Below are positions 1 to 10,796 of a stretch of 64,000 bases of DNA, in pieces. The DNA comes from Gracilaria gracilis. Taxonomy: Eukaryota; Rhodophyta; Florideophyceae; Gracilariales; Gracilariaceae. Under the pieces are notes generated by a model. That model did no database searches. It was not told the DNA's origin and saw nothing but the letters and a program-made list of their open reading frames with translations. How positions within the stretch are numbered: the first letter of the stretch is position 1; each line of letters begins with the position of its first letter. The DNA is taken from NCBI GenBank assembly GCA_030374805.1, contig JARGSG010000002.1, forward strand, positions 1 through 64,000, read 5' to 3'. A program made the position numbers and the translations under genes.

Positions 1-2518
1 CTCCCACACAACACCTTCCGGCTCTCCAGCTTTCGCCCACCCCGTGGCCTCCACCCTCGGAGAAGAAGCAGTCCCCGCCCTCAAAGCCGCAATCATGCAC
101 TCCTCCAACGACTCCTGCATCTGGCAGACCCCCGACTCCACCGGTATCGACTCCTTCATCGGCTTGGTCCAAATCTACTCCGACAAGTCCTCCACCTCCC
201 TCAAATCCTCTTCCATCACCTCCTACCCTCTTCACATCACCCTTCTCAACTTCTCCGATGCCTTCCGTCGCACGTGCATCACCGAACACCTCACCCTTCT
301 CGGATACTTGCCAACCTCCTTCCTTCCAACCAACCCCTTCCAAGACCACGACTTTAGCCCTCAAACCTCCTCTCACATCCCCCGCAACACCAAAATGGAA
401 CTCATTCAGCTCGCCATCTCCAACCTCCTCGGCCCCCTCCTCTCCTCCGGTCTCAACGGCTTCCACTTCCGTGACGCCCATGGCGTTATCCGCCACTGTC
501 ACCCAATCATCGCCAGTTACTGCGCCGACATCCCCGAAGCAAAAGACATCCTCGCCATCTCCAACGGACCCGCCCCCAACACCCTTGTCATAGATGCACC
601 GTCTCCCGCACAGACCTCCCCCTACACATTCAATCCCCTTCCTTCCAAACTCAGCACCAGACCCTCGCCGCACGCAAATCACACTCCACTCTCCTCCAAC
701 AATGAAAAGACGCTCTTCTTGCTTGTAAGCTCAGAATCTCCCGCAACACAAAGGGAAAGGCCCTTGAAGCCCTCTACTCCCTCTCCCTCGCAAAGTACTC
801 CTCCCTCTTCGAATCATACCCTCTTCTCAACATCACCCCACTCCTCTCCCCTTACAACATCTTCACCTTCGAACCACTCCACAACTTCCACCTCGGCGTC
901 TCCAAGCTCATCAAGCTCGCCGCCATCGAGAGACTCCGCTCAGAAGCACTCTTCACCACCCCCCGTTCCTCCAAGTCCCGTCGCCCTTTCAACTGCGTCC
1001 CGCACTTCCATCGTCAAACATTCAAACACCATCCTCTCCGCCATCGAAAAGCACTCCCCCGCAAACGGACTCCACATCGACTTCTCCACTTCCGACAACG
1101 GTTAAACTCTCAACGGTTTCTTCACTACCGACGACTTGCGTGGTATGCTCGAAGCAAAAGACTACCGCGCACTCGACATGGTCTTCCCCTTCATCGGTGC
1201 CTTCTTCGACCGATGCTGTGACGAAGACGATTCAGCTCCCATCACTTTCGTCTTCTCCAAGTACTCAGACCTCCTCCTCGCCTCCATGCGATGCAACACC
1301 TTCACCGAATGGACCGACGCCCGCCTCGCCGACCTCCACAACCAAATCCGCTCCTTCAAGCGCACAGCCGTACTCGTCCTCGGCCCCCACCACACTTCGA
1401 GCCTCGGAACCTTCAAGTTCCACCTCCTGGACCACATTGTCGAGGACATTCGCCGCTTTGGAGGCCTCTACTTCAATGATGCCGGCATATTCGAGCACGC
1501 CCACACCCTCTTCAAGTCCCACTACTCCAAAACCTCAAAGCGCGGGTCCACCGCACATCAAGAAACTATTCGTGCTATCCACCGCTCCAACGCCATCAAA
1601 GACTGGAATCCAGTCTCCACAAACCCTTCCATCACCTCCTCCTCCCCTGGCCTCGCTTCCCCTCTCCAATCCCGAGAGCCCGGTTTCGTCCGTGATGGCA
1701 AACACATCTCCTTCGCTGACCTAATCACTGCCCACAAATTCATTCGCTCCAATCCTCACCTCCCTCACAAATCTCTTCAAGACCTCTTCCCCCCCGATAC
1801 CCTATCCATTCTTGCACAATTCGGAAGAGACGCCCTCCCATCCTTCATCACCCTCTTTCTCGAAGTCCTACAACTCACTGACAACTCCCCCGCCCTCCGT
1901 CAGGCTCGACTCACCATAGTCAACTCCGCTTTCGTCGTCGGCGGTTACATCCCAACACTCGACAACTACATTGAAGAGCGGAACGATTTCGCGCCCCAGG
2001 ATCCTCCAGTCCCTCTCATCCAACGAATTTTTGCCACCCCCTCTTTCGGTCCATCCAAGTCCCCAAAGTTCTCTGACATTCTCGTCGCCGGCTCCACCTC
2101 CCCCCCCCCCACATCCATCGTCTGGGTCTGCAAACTCATCTCCCTTCTTCGTTTCGCCCTTCCTCCTTCAACTTCTTCTCCCAAGGAGGTTGCATTCGTC
2201 CAGTTCATGGAACTCGTCCCACCCAGAGACGACGTCGATCTCAACCTCAACTGCGTTTGCCTTCGATGGGCAACAGACGACGAACATAACCACACCATCC
2301 ACCCAGTTCCCATATCTACCCACTCCACTTCCGATAACGTTTCCCCTTGGTATGGAATCATCCCCTCTTCCTCCATCCTTGGCTCCGTTCATGTTCTGCG
2401 TCAAAACTACCCAGCTCCTCCCTTCACTTCTCGTCTACACTGGCGCTTTCACCGATTCTATCTCAATCAGTTCTATCGAGACCCCACCGCCAAGCCTTAC
2501 TTACCATCCAACACGTAG
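1..2518 (+). pseudogene. Plavaka-type transposase, 3' part, broken
   Basis: The translation carries the Plavaka signature block: Y-S-D-K followed by a serine-rich stretch, then L-N-F-S-D and L-L-G-Y-L-P-T-S (about 175-320), then the P-I-I-A-S-Y-C-A-D-I-P-E block (about 505-545), matching the family pattern of Y-S-D-K-T...P-V-Y...I-G-Y-L-P and P-I-L-A-x-Y-x-A-D-x-P-E. The middle (about 640-1000, including F-T-F-E-P-L-H-N-F-H-L-G-V) continues in another frame, so at least two frameshifts (near 600 and near 1000) and in-frame stops (one TAA at 1103-1105, apparently from CAA) interrupt it. From 1136 to 2518 the frame is open and ends in a C-terminal segment containing F-Y-L-N-Q-F-Y-R-D. The N-terminus lies upstream of the window; the related copy at 24240-25201 shows more of it. 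The other-frame proline/serine-rich readings are shadows. Confidence 0.7.
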
Positions 2519-2839
2519 CCTTTATTCCCTGTTCGCTTCAGCTTCATAAAAATTTAAACCCGCTTCGTTGCAATTGGAAGGAGTGAAGATACGCATGACA
2601 TGAGAAAGAAGAAGCATCTCTTCCCCATCCCACACATACCTCCACCCCCTCCCTCCCCACTGCACCTCGACCTACCCTTAGCAGCCCGCCTCTTCCCTAC
2701 CATCAACCCCTGTTCCTTCCCTGCGTTCCGCCCGGTGTGCCACCAACCGCCCGAAACTCGCGTCCTCCGGTCGACAGGCCGCTATGTAACAATCAAGAAC
2801 TGCACCTAGTCTCCGTGTTAGTTTTTCCATAAAATAGTC

Positions 2840-5389
2840 CTATCTCACAGCTAGGTATATCTTCTCCCTTGATAGTACCCACAGCCCAACTGTCGCAGTT
2901 CTCCCAGAGTTTCCCGACACACACCTCGGATCTCCATCCACAAACCCATCGTTCTCAAACTCCTCGGCATGCTCCTCTTGTAGCGATTTCCAGGCTACCC
3001 CCAGTATTCCTTCAACAGCCCGAGGTAGATAATTCCCATACAAAGTAGAGAACAAAAGCTGTCTTTGCCCTCTACGTCCCACAACCTCGTTCATAGTTTT
3101 CACCACACAGGCAATCTAGGCGTCAAGTCTCGCAAGGTGCATCACGGCCCCATCCACGTACTGCCGCTCACCGTTACTTTGCCTCTCCACTGCGTATCTT
3201 ATATACTCCTCCAACACTGCCATCGTCATCCCATTCTTGAAATACATATCTTCATCATCAACCTCTCATGGTGGCCCAACCGCACAAGATCCGGAATACG
3301 CAAGGTCCTCGAACCGGCTCGTTCTCCACGCACACAACTCATTCCCCCCGCCCTCCTCATTTCCCATCAGCTTCTCGTGCGCGTCCCCCATCTGCTGCTT
3401 TAGCTCTTCCCATAGCTCAGTCCCCTCAGTAGGTTTCGCACGTTCCGCAATCAAATCATATCAAAGAATGGAGAATAACTTGTCGCGAGCCGCCCGTTTC
3501 CGCACCCTAATCACATCGCTTAATGTCTGCTTCATTTGCTTCCTCAGACACTTGTGCACAATCACATTATCTACACACTCCTGTTTCCTTCCCGCTTCTC
3601 GTATCGTCTCCCAAGTATCTCTCATTATTTCCGTCTCCACCCCATAATTCAACAGCACATCACTTCATCCCTCCGTTGATGGAGTATACTCCCTCATCTC
3701 ATATGCCACTTGATACGGGCACCAAGGTACCATCTCCTTCTCCCCAACCACAAATATGCTGCCCTCCCTACTTTCTCCCACCGTCTCACTCCAGTTCTTC
3801 CAGCTCGTACCAACGTTCTCCGTGTCAAAACAGAGTTCTGACGCCTCCAACTTCGCATAGTGGAGAATCTTATCATATACAGCCCTTGCAAATCCGTAAA
3901 AACATTCTGGCACCTCTATTTCATGTTTTCGACGCCCCTTCACCCCCTTCCCACACCCCCTTCGCTTCCTACCCTTCACAGCCTCCCTTAAACTTTCAAT
4001 CAACACATTTTGCTGCTTCAGCTCCTCCCTCACCCCTTCCAATTCTTTCTGCGTGAGCTTCAAACTCACCATCATGGTATAGTGATCCTCCTTCATATTT
4101 CCCAGCTTCCCTTTCAACGAATTCACCCTCTCAACCAGTGCAGACCTTGGCAACACGCGTAAGTTCTCTTCATCTCCTTCTGCTATTCTTGTAGTTCCCA
4201 GTTCCTTTGCTCCGTTCCTCTCTCCACGATCCCCAGAATCGTCGACTCCTGCTTCATGAACATCGTCCTCAATCCGAACGGTATTATGCCTCACACGTAT
4301 TCCTTCAGGCGTTCGTACCGCGGTTTCCACCAAGTTCTCTCCAGTTCTATACCTGTTTCCGACACCGACATCTTCTCATTCGAATACCCTCCCATCCACT
4401 GGTATATTGTCTCTCACATTCTCAATCACTGTTCCACCACTGCTACGTCCTACAACTCTCCCGGTCAAACTGTCTCGGAGCCATTCCATCCTCTCCACAT
4501 TGGCGTGGCTCCCCATTCCATCGCCCACACGCCCAATTCGCCCCCCACTGGTCTTTGCGTTTCCATGCTCCCTCATATGCCTCATACCCCCCAATTTCTC
4601 TTCCTCCCGCATCGTAGTATGTCGCAGTCCACCAGTTCTTTCTCTGCCCACCATTCGATTCCTCCTAACATCAACCACAACCCCCATGCCCTCGTTCCTC
4701 GCCTCCTGAACGCCTCCTCCTACTTCTCTTTCGCGACCCCTCCCCTCCCGAACGCCAACCCCAGCCACTCTCTCTCCCTCCTTCCCTCGAATACCACGGC
4801 TAACTATCCCACTAGTACTTCTTGCTATCGTCCTTCCCTCCCCACCACTGCGACACTCCCTCCTCTTCTCTATGACATCTCCACACTCGCCTTCTTCTAG
4901 AACTTGCGTGGAGTCATCGCCCCTTCGCCGCCCACCTCTATCCCTACCGCCCCGCCCATCATCCCCCTGCCTCCCTTCCATCCCTCCCCTGCTTTCCCGT
5001 CCTCCATTTCCCATCTCATGTGGAAGCGGAGTAGCTTGTGTTACCAAAGCACTTACCATTCGCTCGGTTCGCTGCTTTCGCTCCGTTGGCTCGGTGCGCT
5101 CGGTTCGCTCGGTTCGCCCGGTTCGCTCCAGAGGTCAGCCTCGATCACGTCTCTCCGTGTTCTTCCTACTTTTCCCACGTAGTCCGCTTCGAGGAGGGCG
5201 CGAACTACGCCCAATACCGCCCTCGCCATTTTCCACATCGCTGCTTCGAGGCACACGCGTAGTACTACCCAAGCCATCATCGCGACCTCGACCTACAACC
5301 TCTGCACGCCTTCGCCCTTTTGACGCACGCCCGCTTACATCCTCCGCATTCGCATTCGCATTCGCACTTCTCGTTTTACGTTTCCCCAT
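2840..5389 (-). pseudogene. Coiled-coil protein of unknown function, one frame with six in-frame stops
   Basis: A single minus-strand frame runs from a possible ATG at 5389 to a TAG at 2840-2842, about 850 codons without any frameshift, but is cut by six internal stops: TGA at 5135, 4376, 3665, 3461 and 3266 and TAG at 3116 (low coordinates). The protein begins very basic and low-complexity, has R-T-E-R-T-E-type short repeats near 5060-5125, a heptad-like coiled coil around 3980-4140 (K-E-L-E-G-V-R-E-E-L-K-Q-Q-N), and a non-repetitive part with aromatic residues (C-F-Y-G-F-A-R-A-V-Y-D-K) near 3870-3915. I do not recognise a family. All five TGA codons are one C-to-T change from CGA and the TAG from CAG, which fits decay by cytosine deamination of a once-continuous gene. 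It lies between the transposase and the methyltransferase-SET gene and is probably cargo of the same element. Confidence 0.45.
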
Positions 5390-5878
5390 ATGGAATCGGA
5401 CGACGACGATGCGCCCGGCGGTGCGCTCTAGATGTTGTCGCCGCTCGCCGCAATAAGTGTTCGCCGCTCGACGTGATCGCAGGACCCCCGTGAAACGCAC
5501 ACCTCCACTCGACGTGTGGTAGAAATATCGCACCGTTTTAGTACTTTTCGCAATCACTTTCCGAAATTTGGCACGGAAATTTCCCTTCCTGTACGAAACC
5601 TCACTGCCAAAAACTGTTACACTTTCACATGATATCACATGTACTCCGTATCTTCTATTCTATGTACTTGAACGTCAACCCACTCCCCCGAATCCTATCC
5701 CCATTTTGTTCACGTCACTGTATGATAAAAGTGAAGACACCCACTCACTTGGGGGAGTTCTCGTCCTCCCCTGTGGAACACGAGAGTTAGAGAGAAAGCG
5801 TAATAAAATGTACACAATTCGATTTTACACATACTATGGTACACCTTTCGGTTCTATAAGTCATAAATCAATTGAGCT
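5390..5878. other. Spacer between two minus-strand cargo genes
   Basis: About 490 bases with no recognisable gene. It would hold the upstream region of the 2840-5389 frame and the 3' flank of the methyltransferase-SET gene. It is AT-richer than the coding parts on either side. Confidence 0.4.
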
Positions 5879-6200
5879 CTACTCTATTACTATAGGATTC
5901 GAAGACGTACCCCATGTGTACTCCATTTCATAATCTGCAAACAACTCTTCTCCCACTTATACAACCAGAAGTGCCCGGACGGCAAGCATTCGGTATTCTC
6001 TTAATTGAAGTGGAGTTCGCCCAGTTCCTGGGGTTCGACTCACCGCCACATTGGCAGTCCGTCGCTGCTTCAAGCCATCCTCCACTGCATCCCTTTCTTT
6101 ATCCCCTTCCATATATTTTGGGTCGTTAATTGTTCCACCCAACGAAAATGGAGCGGGAACAATCCATACAGGGATTGCAGGTACTTCTCGTCTCCAAGTC
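5879..6200 (-). pseudogene. Displaced C-terminal half of the SET domain
   Basis: In the frame next to the main methyltransferase-SET frame, the translation continues the SET fold: I-N-D-P-K-Y-M-E-G-D, then R-R-T-A-N-V, then a stop at 5957-5959, then V-G-E-E-L-F-A-D-Y-E and a terminal TAG at 5879-5881. In SET domains the asparagine-containing motif and the G-E-E-L-x-x-D-Y motif form the cofactor and product site, so their presence here shows that the original protein extended to 5879. An unrecognised intron in place of the frameshift is possible but no good GT-AG pair was seen at the switch. Confidence 0.6.
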
Positions 6201-8876
6201 ATGGTACACTAGAGTTCCGTAAAAGAAACATATCTCTTCGTTCTTCATGAAACGGCGCGTGGTAAACACTCCCACTCCTGCGTCATGGTGACGAATCGAC
6301 GACTTCCCAATGCGACAACCACACATAGTGGCCTCCAGTGCCAACATCGCGTTCCAATCCTGGAGACCCATCTTCACTTGCAATGTTTTCGGCCACTCAT
6401 GCAGCGCTCTTCGCCTGCCGACCATGGCCATACCCTCCTCCCTCCACATCGATGCCAGGAAGTCCACAATATACGGTGGGAACTTCTGATACTGTGGGAA
6501 GCCGGGTGGAGCCTTCCATGATCGTGTAGGACGAGCGTTCCACTTGGGAAATAAGTCCATCCCACGATTCACAGAGTTTCGGACCTCCTGCGTAATTTGA
6601 GTGTTCGTCTCATTATCGCGCATGCACATCGCGAACTGAACAATTGCAGCGTGCCTAGCATGCGCAAAACAGTCAGGGTCCAGCTCACAACCAATAAACT
6701 TCTGATGACGTTGTAACGCCATGCATGCCATGGCGGTCGAAAAAGTTCCCGCGAACAAGTCCACCACTGTATCACCTGGATGCGAAAATCTGCTGATCAG
6801 CTCCTTCAACAACGCGCGAGGTTTTTGTTCCGACCTCACCTTTTGCAACATGTAACCCCCACCCTCCTTCTTTCTTTTCCATTGAAAAGTCTCCCCATTG
6901 GACATGGGCGGTACCTGGTCAATAACACTGTGGTACCCTGGATACCTCGACTGCACGTAGTTGAAGTTCTCATAGTTCACCATCGCATGCTGCTGTGCAT
7001 AAGCGAGGCCACTTCGAACACCATGTATTGCAAACCCCATGGCAGGGAACAAGGAGCAGGACCTGCGTCCCGGGTTTCGCATGGGGTTGCCTTGCGACCG
7101 TATAAAATGAATTGGGACCTGGTCCACAACAAACGATCGCCTCGGAACCCCTTGCTCGTCCTTTGCTCCAATAAGGGAAAGCACCCTCGTCCACTGGTTC
7201 ACCTGTTCCAATGCACAGAAGATAACGAAATGATCCCCCGGACGTAGCAGCCTTGATATAAACTTTGCCGCCTTCTTCATATGCTTAGCGCTCAGCTTAT
7301 CGTACCAACTGTTATCCCGGTTCTTATCGGCCCTTATGTTAAATGGTGGGTCCATAAGAACCAGTTGAACTTTCCCCAATGGAGAGACTCCGTTGTTTAG
7401 CAGAGTCTCGTCCGTTTCCACCATATCCTCGAGCCCGCATTTATAAATTCGAAAGTATTTCTCCATCTCTAGTTCACAACGTTGGAATGCCATTTTATCG
7501 TCCAACGAGGAAATGGCAGGAGGAAGCTGTATGTCAGCGTCGGACGACTGTTCACCAACATCTTCATTCCCACTCTCCCCCACTACATCCATTCCACTTT
7601 CGCCATCTCCATCCCCTCCTTGTTTCCCCTCCGAAGGATTCCCCCTTTCCAACTGCTCATCGTCATCGTCATGAATTTCGATGGCAGGCTCCGGTTTCGA
7701 TATCGGCGTGAGAGGTATATCAGGGACCATGAGTGTTTCTTTGATTTTCAATGGGCTTATTGTCTCCAAGATGGAGGACACAAGCGAGTTAGAGAAACAA
7801 TCAAATCTCTGAGGAAACGCTCTTGACGGGTCCCTGTGAAACGTCTTTAGAACGGTCCATCGTCCAGGTTCTGATACTGTGTACAACTGCCCGTTCACAA
7901 CAACCTTGTTCAGATCAGAAATGAACTCCTTCGCAAGGGTTCGGAGGGCCACATCAATGTCCTTCGGAAGATTCCATGCCCACGGTTGGACCTCGTCTTC
8001 CCGAAGAGCTTGCGTGTTGCTCGGTAGCAAGCGATGGTCGTTGTTCTTGTGCAGGAACCCCTCGGAACGCGTTTCAATAGGTTTAAACTGCATTTCATCG
8101 TATACGAGCAGTAGGAAAGGGAACACCATGACCTCAGCGCTAGGGAATCCCAGAAATTGGGAGAAACAATCCCAGGCCTTTGTTACCAGCTGCACACCAA
8201 AACCCGCACGCTGAGCTTGGAGATTCTGCGATATTTGCACATTCCCAAAAGGGGTGGAATATCCCTCCTCCCCCTTACGCCTCTTGTGGCTTTGAAGGCG
8301 CTTTTCCATCGATACTTTTTGAATAAGGGAAAAAAAGAGGACTCTCTGGAAATGTGTAGCGATGCTCGTACCGAAAGGGGGAACTATCTGGCCCACACGC
8401 CTGGTAGCTATACTCATAGACTTGAAGAACTCGGTTAACGTCACATTCTTCGGTATTCCTTGAAAGTCCACTCTGGTATAAGCATTCCAAAAATCTTTCA
8501 CACGCCTGTCTCTGTCTCCGTCCACGATGTCAAGCAACTTCGTCGACAGATACAGCTGACGGTACGAACCCTTCCCGCACACAGACTTGAGCTCATCGTC
8601 GCTGTATGACGGGTGAGTGGGTCCGAGAAAGATAGAGAAGTACTTCTTGGCAACGTCTAGGACAGTGCGATTCTTGATGATATATTGAACGAATTCGCTG
8701 TGTCCCACTTTCCTAGGTTCGTTTTCCTCTCGCATTGTCGACGCATAGTGATCATGGATGGCGAGACAGGCGGTGAGAAGCTCATCCCCAGAACCAAACA
8801 TTTTTCCAACCTTCATGCCGGATGTCGGAGGTGCCGGTGACGGTGACTTAGACCTGGATGTGGTTGCGGCAGTCAT
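6126..8876 (-). CDS. Beta-class DNA amino-methyltransferase fused to a SET domain (C-terminus frameshifted)
   Basis: The first ATG is at 8876 and the open frame encodes 916 residues. An N-terminal half of unknown fold is followed by an acidic linker (around residues 400-450), then the methyltransferase catalytic motif D-P-P-F near residue 509 and the S-adenosylmethionine site V-V-D-L-F-A-G-T-F-S near 702, followed by I-G-C-E-L-D-P. Motif IV preceding motif I is the beta-class order known from CcrM-like adenine and N4-cytosine enzymes; D-P-P-F favours adenine N6, but the substrate cannot be fixed. At about residue 870 a SET domain starts (G-V-G-V-F-T-T-R-R-F, F-Y-G-T-L-V-Y). Its remainder continues in another frame at about 6200-5879 (I-N-D-P-K-Y-M-E-G and, past one stop at 5957-5959, G-E-E-L-F-A-D-Y-E), so the SET half is broken by a frameshift near 6200 while the methyltransferase half is intact. 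It points away from gene A across the hairpin field. Confidence 0.75.
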   Translation of the reverse strand: MTAATTSRSKSPSPAPPTSGMKVGKMFGSGDELLTACLAIHDHYASTMREENEPRKVGHSEFVQYIIKNRTVLDVAKKYFSIFLGPTHPSYSDDELKSVCGKGSYRQLYLSTKLLDIVDGDRDRRVKDFWNAYTRVDFQGIPKNVTLTEFFKSMSIATRRVGQIVPPFGTSIATHFQRVLFFSLIQKVSMEKRLQSHKRRKGEEGYSTPFGNVQISQNLQAQRAGFGVQLVTKAWDCFSQFLGFPSAEVMVFPFLLLVYDEMQFKPIETRSEGFLHKNNDHRLLPSNTQALREDEVQPWAWNLPKDIDVALRTLAKEFISDLNKVVVNGQLYTVSEPGRWTVLKTFHRDPSRAFPQRFDCFSNSLVSSILETISPLKIKETLMVPDIPLTPISKPEPAIEIHDDDDEQLERGNPSEGKQGGDGDGESGMDVVGESGNEDVGEQSSDADIQLPPAISSLDDKMAFQRCELEMEKYFRIYKCGLEDMVETDETLLNNGVSPLGKVQLVLMDPPFNIRADKNRDNSWYDKLSAKHMKKAAKFISRLLRPGDHFVIFCALEQVNQWTRVLSLIGAKDEQGVPRRSFVVDQVPIHFIRSQGNPMRNPGRRSCSLFPAMGFAIHGVRSGLAYAQQHAMVNYENFNYVQSRYPGYHSVIDQVPPMSNGETFQWKRKKEGGGYMLQKVRSEQKPRALLKELISRFSHPGDTVVDLFAGTFSTAMACMALQRHQKFIGCELDPDCFAHARHAAIVQFAMCMRDNETNTQITQEVRNSVNRGMDLFPKWNARPTRSWKAPPGFPQYQKFPPYIVDFLASMWREEGMAMVGRRRALHEWPKTLQVKMGLQDWNAMLALEATMCGCRIGKSSIRHHDAGVGVFTTRRFMKNEEICFFYGTLVYHDLETRSTCNPCMDCSRSIFVGWNN

Positions 8877-9251
8877 TTTAAACAATAACGGGGGGCTGTA
8901 TTATGAATACGGAAGGATAACGGGAGCGGTCGTGAGAAAACAGATCATTGACGTCGGCAGCGGACGGCAAGGGCGAACGGACGGAAGCTGACGAGAGACG
9001 GCAGCGAACGAGAGATGAGGGCGGATGGTAGACGGGAGCGAACGGCAGACGGCTGCGGAACTAGCGATGTGAAGGAGGAGTTCAGACGCCAAAACGGCAC
9101 CAAAACTCTAAAGTAGAGGAATAGAAGGGAATTGGGCGATGTTAGGGGGTTTATGCGGTGATAAACAGTTATAAGAGAAGGCAGAGATGGAGGGGGGTGC
9201 GGTAATTCCTAGATATGGAAGTATAGGCGAAGTTATAACTTACGGCTCTCC
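8877..9251. promoter_or_regulatory. Upstream region of the methyltransferase-SET gene
   Basis: About 375 bases between the methyltransferase-SET start and the first hairpin. It contains short degenerate repeats of the type GCGAACGGACGGAAG and GGAGCGAACGGCAGACGG (about 8940-9060) but no recognised gene. It must include the promoter of the minus-strand gene; no clear TATA box was identified. Confidence 0.3.
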
Positions 9252-9366
9252 GGACAGCGTTCCGTGGTGCAGTGGGGCTCCATCACGGCTCTGATGAAGT
9301 GCCACTCGAGGCGGTCCGCTTTCCATGCGCCGTGGGAGAAAAAGTAAAACAAAAATTTAATTTTTC

Positions 9367-9440
9367 GGACAGCGGTCCGGGGTGGAGTGGCGCTTCATCA
9401 CGGCAGTGATGAAGCGCCACTCCACCCCGGACCGCTGTCC
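9367..9440. repeat. Perfect 34-base inverted repeat with 6-base loop
   Basis: Both arms match at every position (GGACAGCGGTCC ... CTTCATCA on the left, its complement on the right) around the loop CGGCAG. The three sister hairpins in the field have a few mismatches in the middle of the arms, while the outer GGACAGCGGTCC palindrome itself is the best conserved part. Confidence 0.9.
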
Positions 9441-9912
9441 ACGCGCCGTGGCTGATGAAGCTGGACGACACCTCGGATCGCTGTCCACGCGAAAAAAAAT
9501 AATTTCCACCTGGACAGCGGCTCCCTCGCGACTGGCGCTTGATTGTAATGTGAGGCTGCGTGTACTTAAGCACCTTCGCTCTTCTGCCAACCGCCCCGGT
9601 AATCACAACGCTCTGTACCTCCCCGTTACAGGTTCCGGGGATCTCTTCTTCTCCTGTCATAACCAAGTGATCCTCTCGGTTATGACAGAAGAAGAAAATA
9701 TCGCCGGAAACTGTATAAGGGAGGTGCTCCTTCCGTTCTTTTTCTGTTGCGCGGACGTAGTGGCACACAAGGTACGTTCGAAAATTTTGTTCGTTTTCTG
9801 TGAATCGTACTAACTGGCGTACTCTTCTATTTTCCATGCTATTGCGTATTCAAGCCAGAGTCTCCGGACACCGTGTATGCCACTTCTGCATCCTTGCTTT
9901 ACTGAGAACATT

Positions 9913-10132
9913 CGGAAGTGCTTGAGCTGGCCGTGATGGTCGAGTACGATTATTTGAGTTGTTCAACTCATGTAATCGGCTTTGGCTTTGACAGCCAGCT
10001 CAATCACTGTTGTACTGTAATTATTTATTAGACCGACTAGATTAGACTGCGTTAGGTTGAACTATCGGAAGTGGTTGAGCTACCGGTGATGGTGGACTAC
10101 GATTATATGAGTTGTTCAACTCAGATAATCGT
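9913..10132 (+). repeat. Direct duplication of a 67-base segment around the palindrome GAGTTGTTCAACTC
   Basis: Positions 9913-9979 and 10066-10132 are about 80-85 % identical and start 153 bases apart. Both contain GTGATGGT, ACGATTAT and the perfect palindrome GAGTTGTTCAACTC. They lie inside the core of the hairpin field. Box-A-like sequence is present but no convincing T-arm, so I do not call a tRNA. Confidence 0.6.
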
Positions 10133-10796
10133 GTTTAGCCATGAATGATATTTCAATCCCTGAAGAAGAATAGGCCCCAATATAGTCACTAGAAGAATGT
10201 CGTGGCCAGTGATGAGTTCTGCTTCTCCGAAAACCACAAAATGCTCGTGGTTGTCGCAAAGGGGGTATTCATTATCGGTCAAGACCTTGGGCGCTGCAGG
10301 AAAATCTAATCATATAAAGTTAGAGAAGGTAGTCGGTAGAACTACCTTCTTCGATTTGATAGGATGTACCCTTACGTCCTCCCGTCATTATAAGAAGATG
10401 CAGGGCTTTAAATATTCATAAAACAATCATAAGTGAAAACCGTCGTCGACAGCGGTCCGAGGTGTCGTCCAGCTTAATCGGCCACGGCGCGTGGACAGCG
10501 GTCCGGTGTGTTGTCCAGCTTCATCAGCCGCGGCGCGTGGACAGCGGTCCGGGGTGGAGTGGCGCTTCATCAGTGCCGTGATGAAGCGACAATCCACCCC
10601 GGACCGCTGTCCGAAAAATCAATTTTTTTTTTCGCGTGGACAGCGGTCCGAGGTGTCGTCCAGCTTCATCAGCCACAGACAGTCGTCCGAGGTGTCGTCC
10701 AACTTCATCGGCCACTGCGCATGGACAGCGGTCCGGGGTGTTGTGGCGCTTCATCAGGGCACTGATGAAGCGCCACTCCACCCCGGACCGCTGTTC

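Larger units (their letters stand above)
9252..10796. repeat. Fold-back field: four long hairpins plus half units in inverted arrangement
   Basis: Four near-identical palindromes of 73-74 bases lie at 9252-9324, 9367-9440, 10539-10612 and 10723-10796. Each arm is about 34 bases, starts GGACAGCGGTCCGGGGTGG and ends GGCGCTTCATCA, with a 6-base loop. Related half units (GAGGTGTCGTCCAGCTTCAT type, joined by GGCGCGTGGACAGCGG) flank them: one in reverse at 9441-9492, others direct at 10446-10538 and 10636-10722. The left and right groups are therefore inverted relative to each other around a non-repetitive core of about 950 bases (9493-10445). This is the architecture of a fold-back element, a replication or protein-binding array, or a hairpin-RNA locus; the sequence does not decide between them. 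Confidence 0.8.

Noticed and set aside
2600-5460. Long proline/serine-rich plus-strand open frames
   Set aside because: They are low-complexity antisense readings of the minus-strand coiled-coil frame, which has more protein-like composition.
9913-9990. tRNA-like fold around GTGATGGTCGAG
   Set aside because: No T-arm consensus and no acceptor stem pairing could be found by eye.
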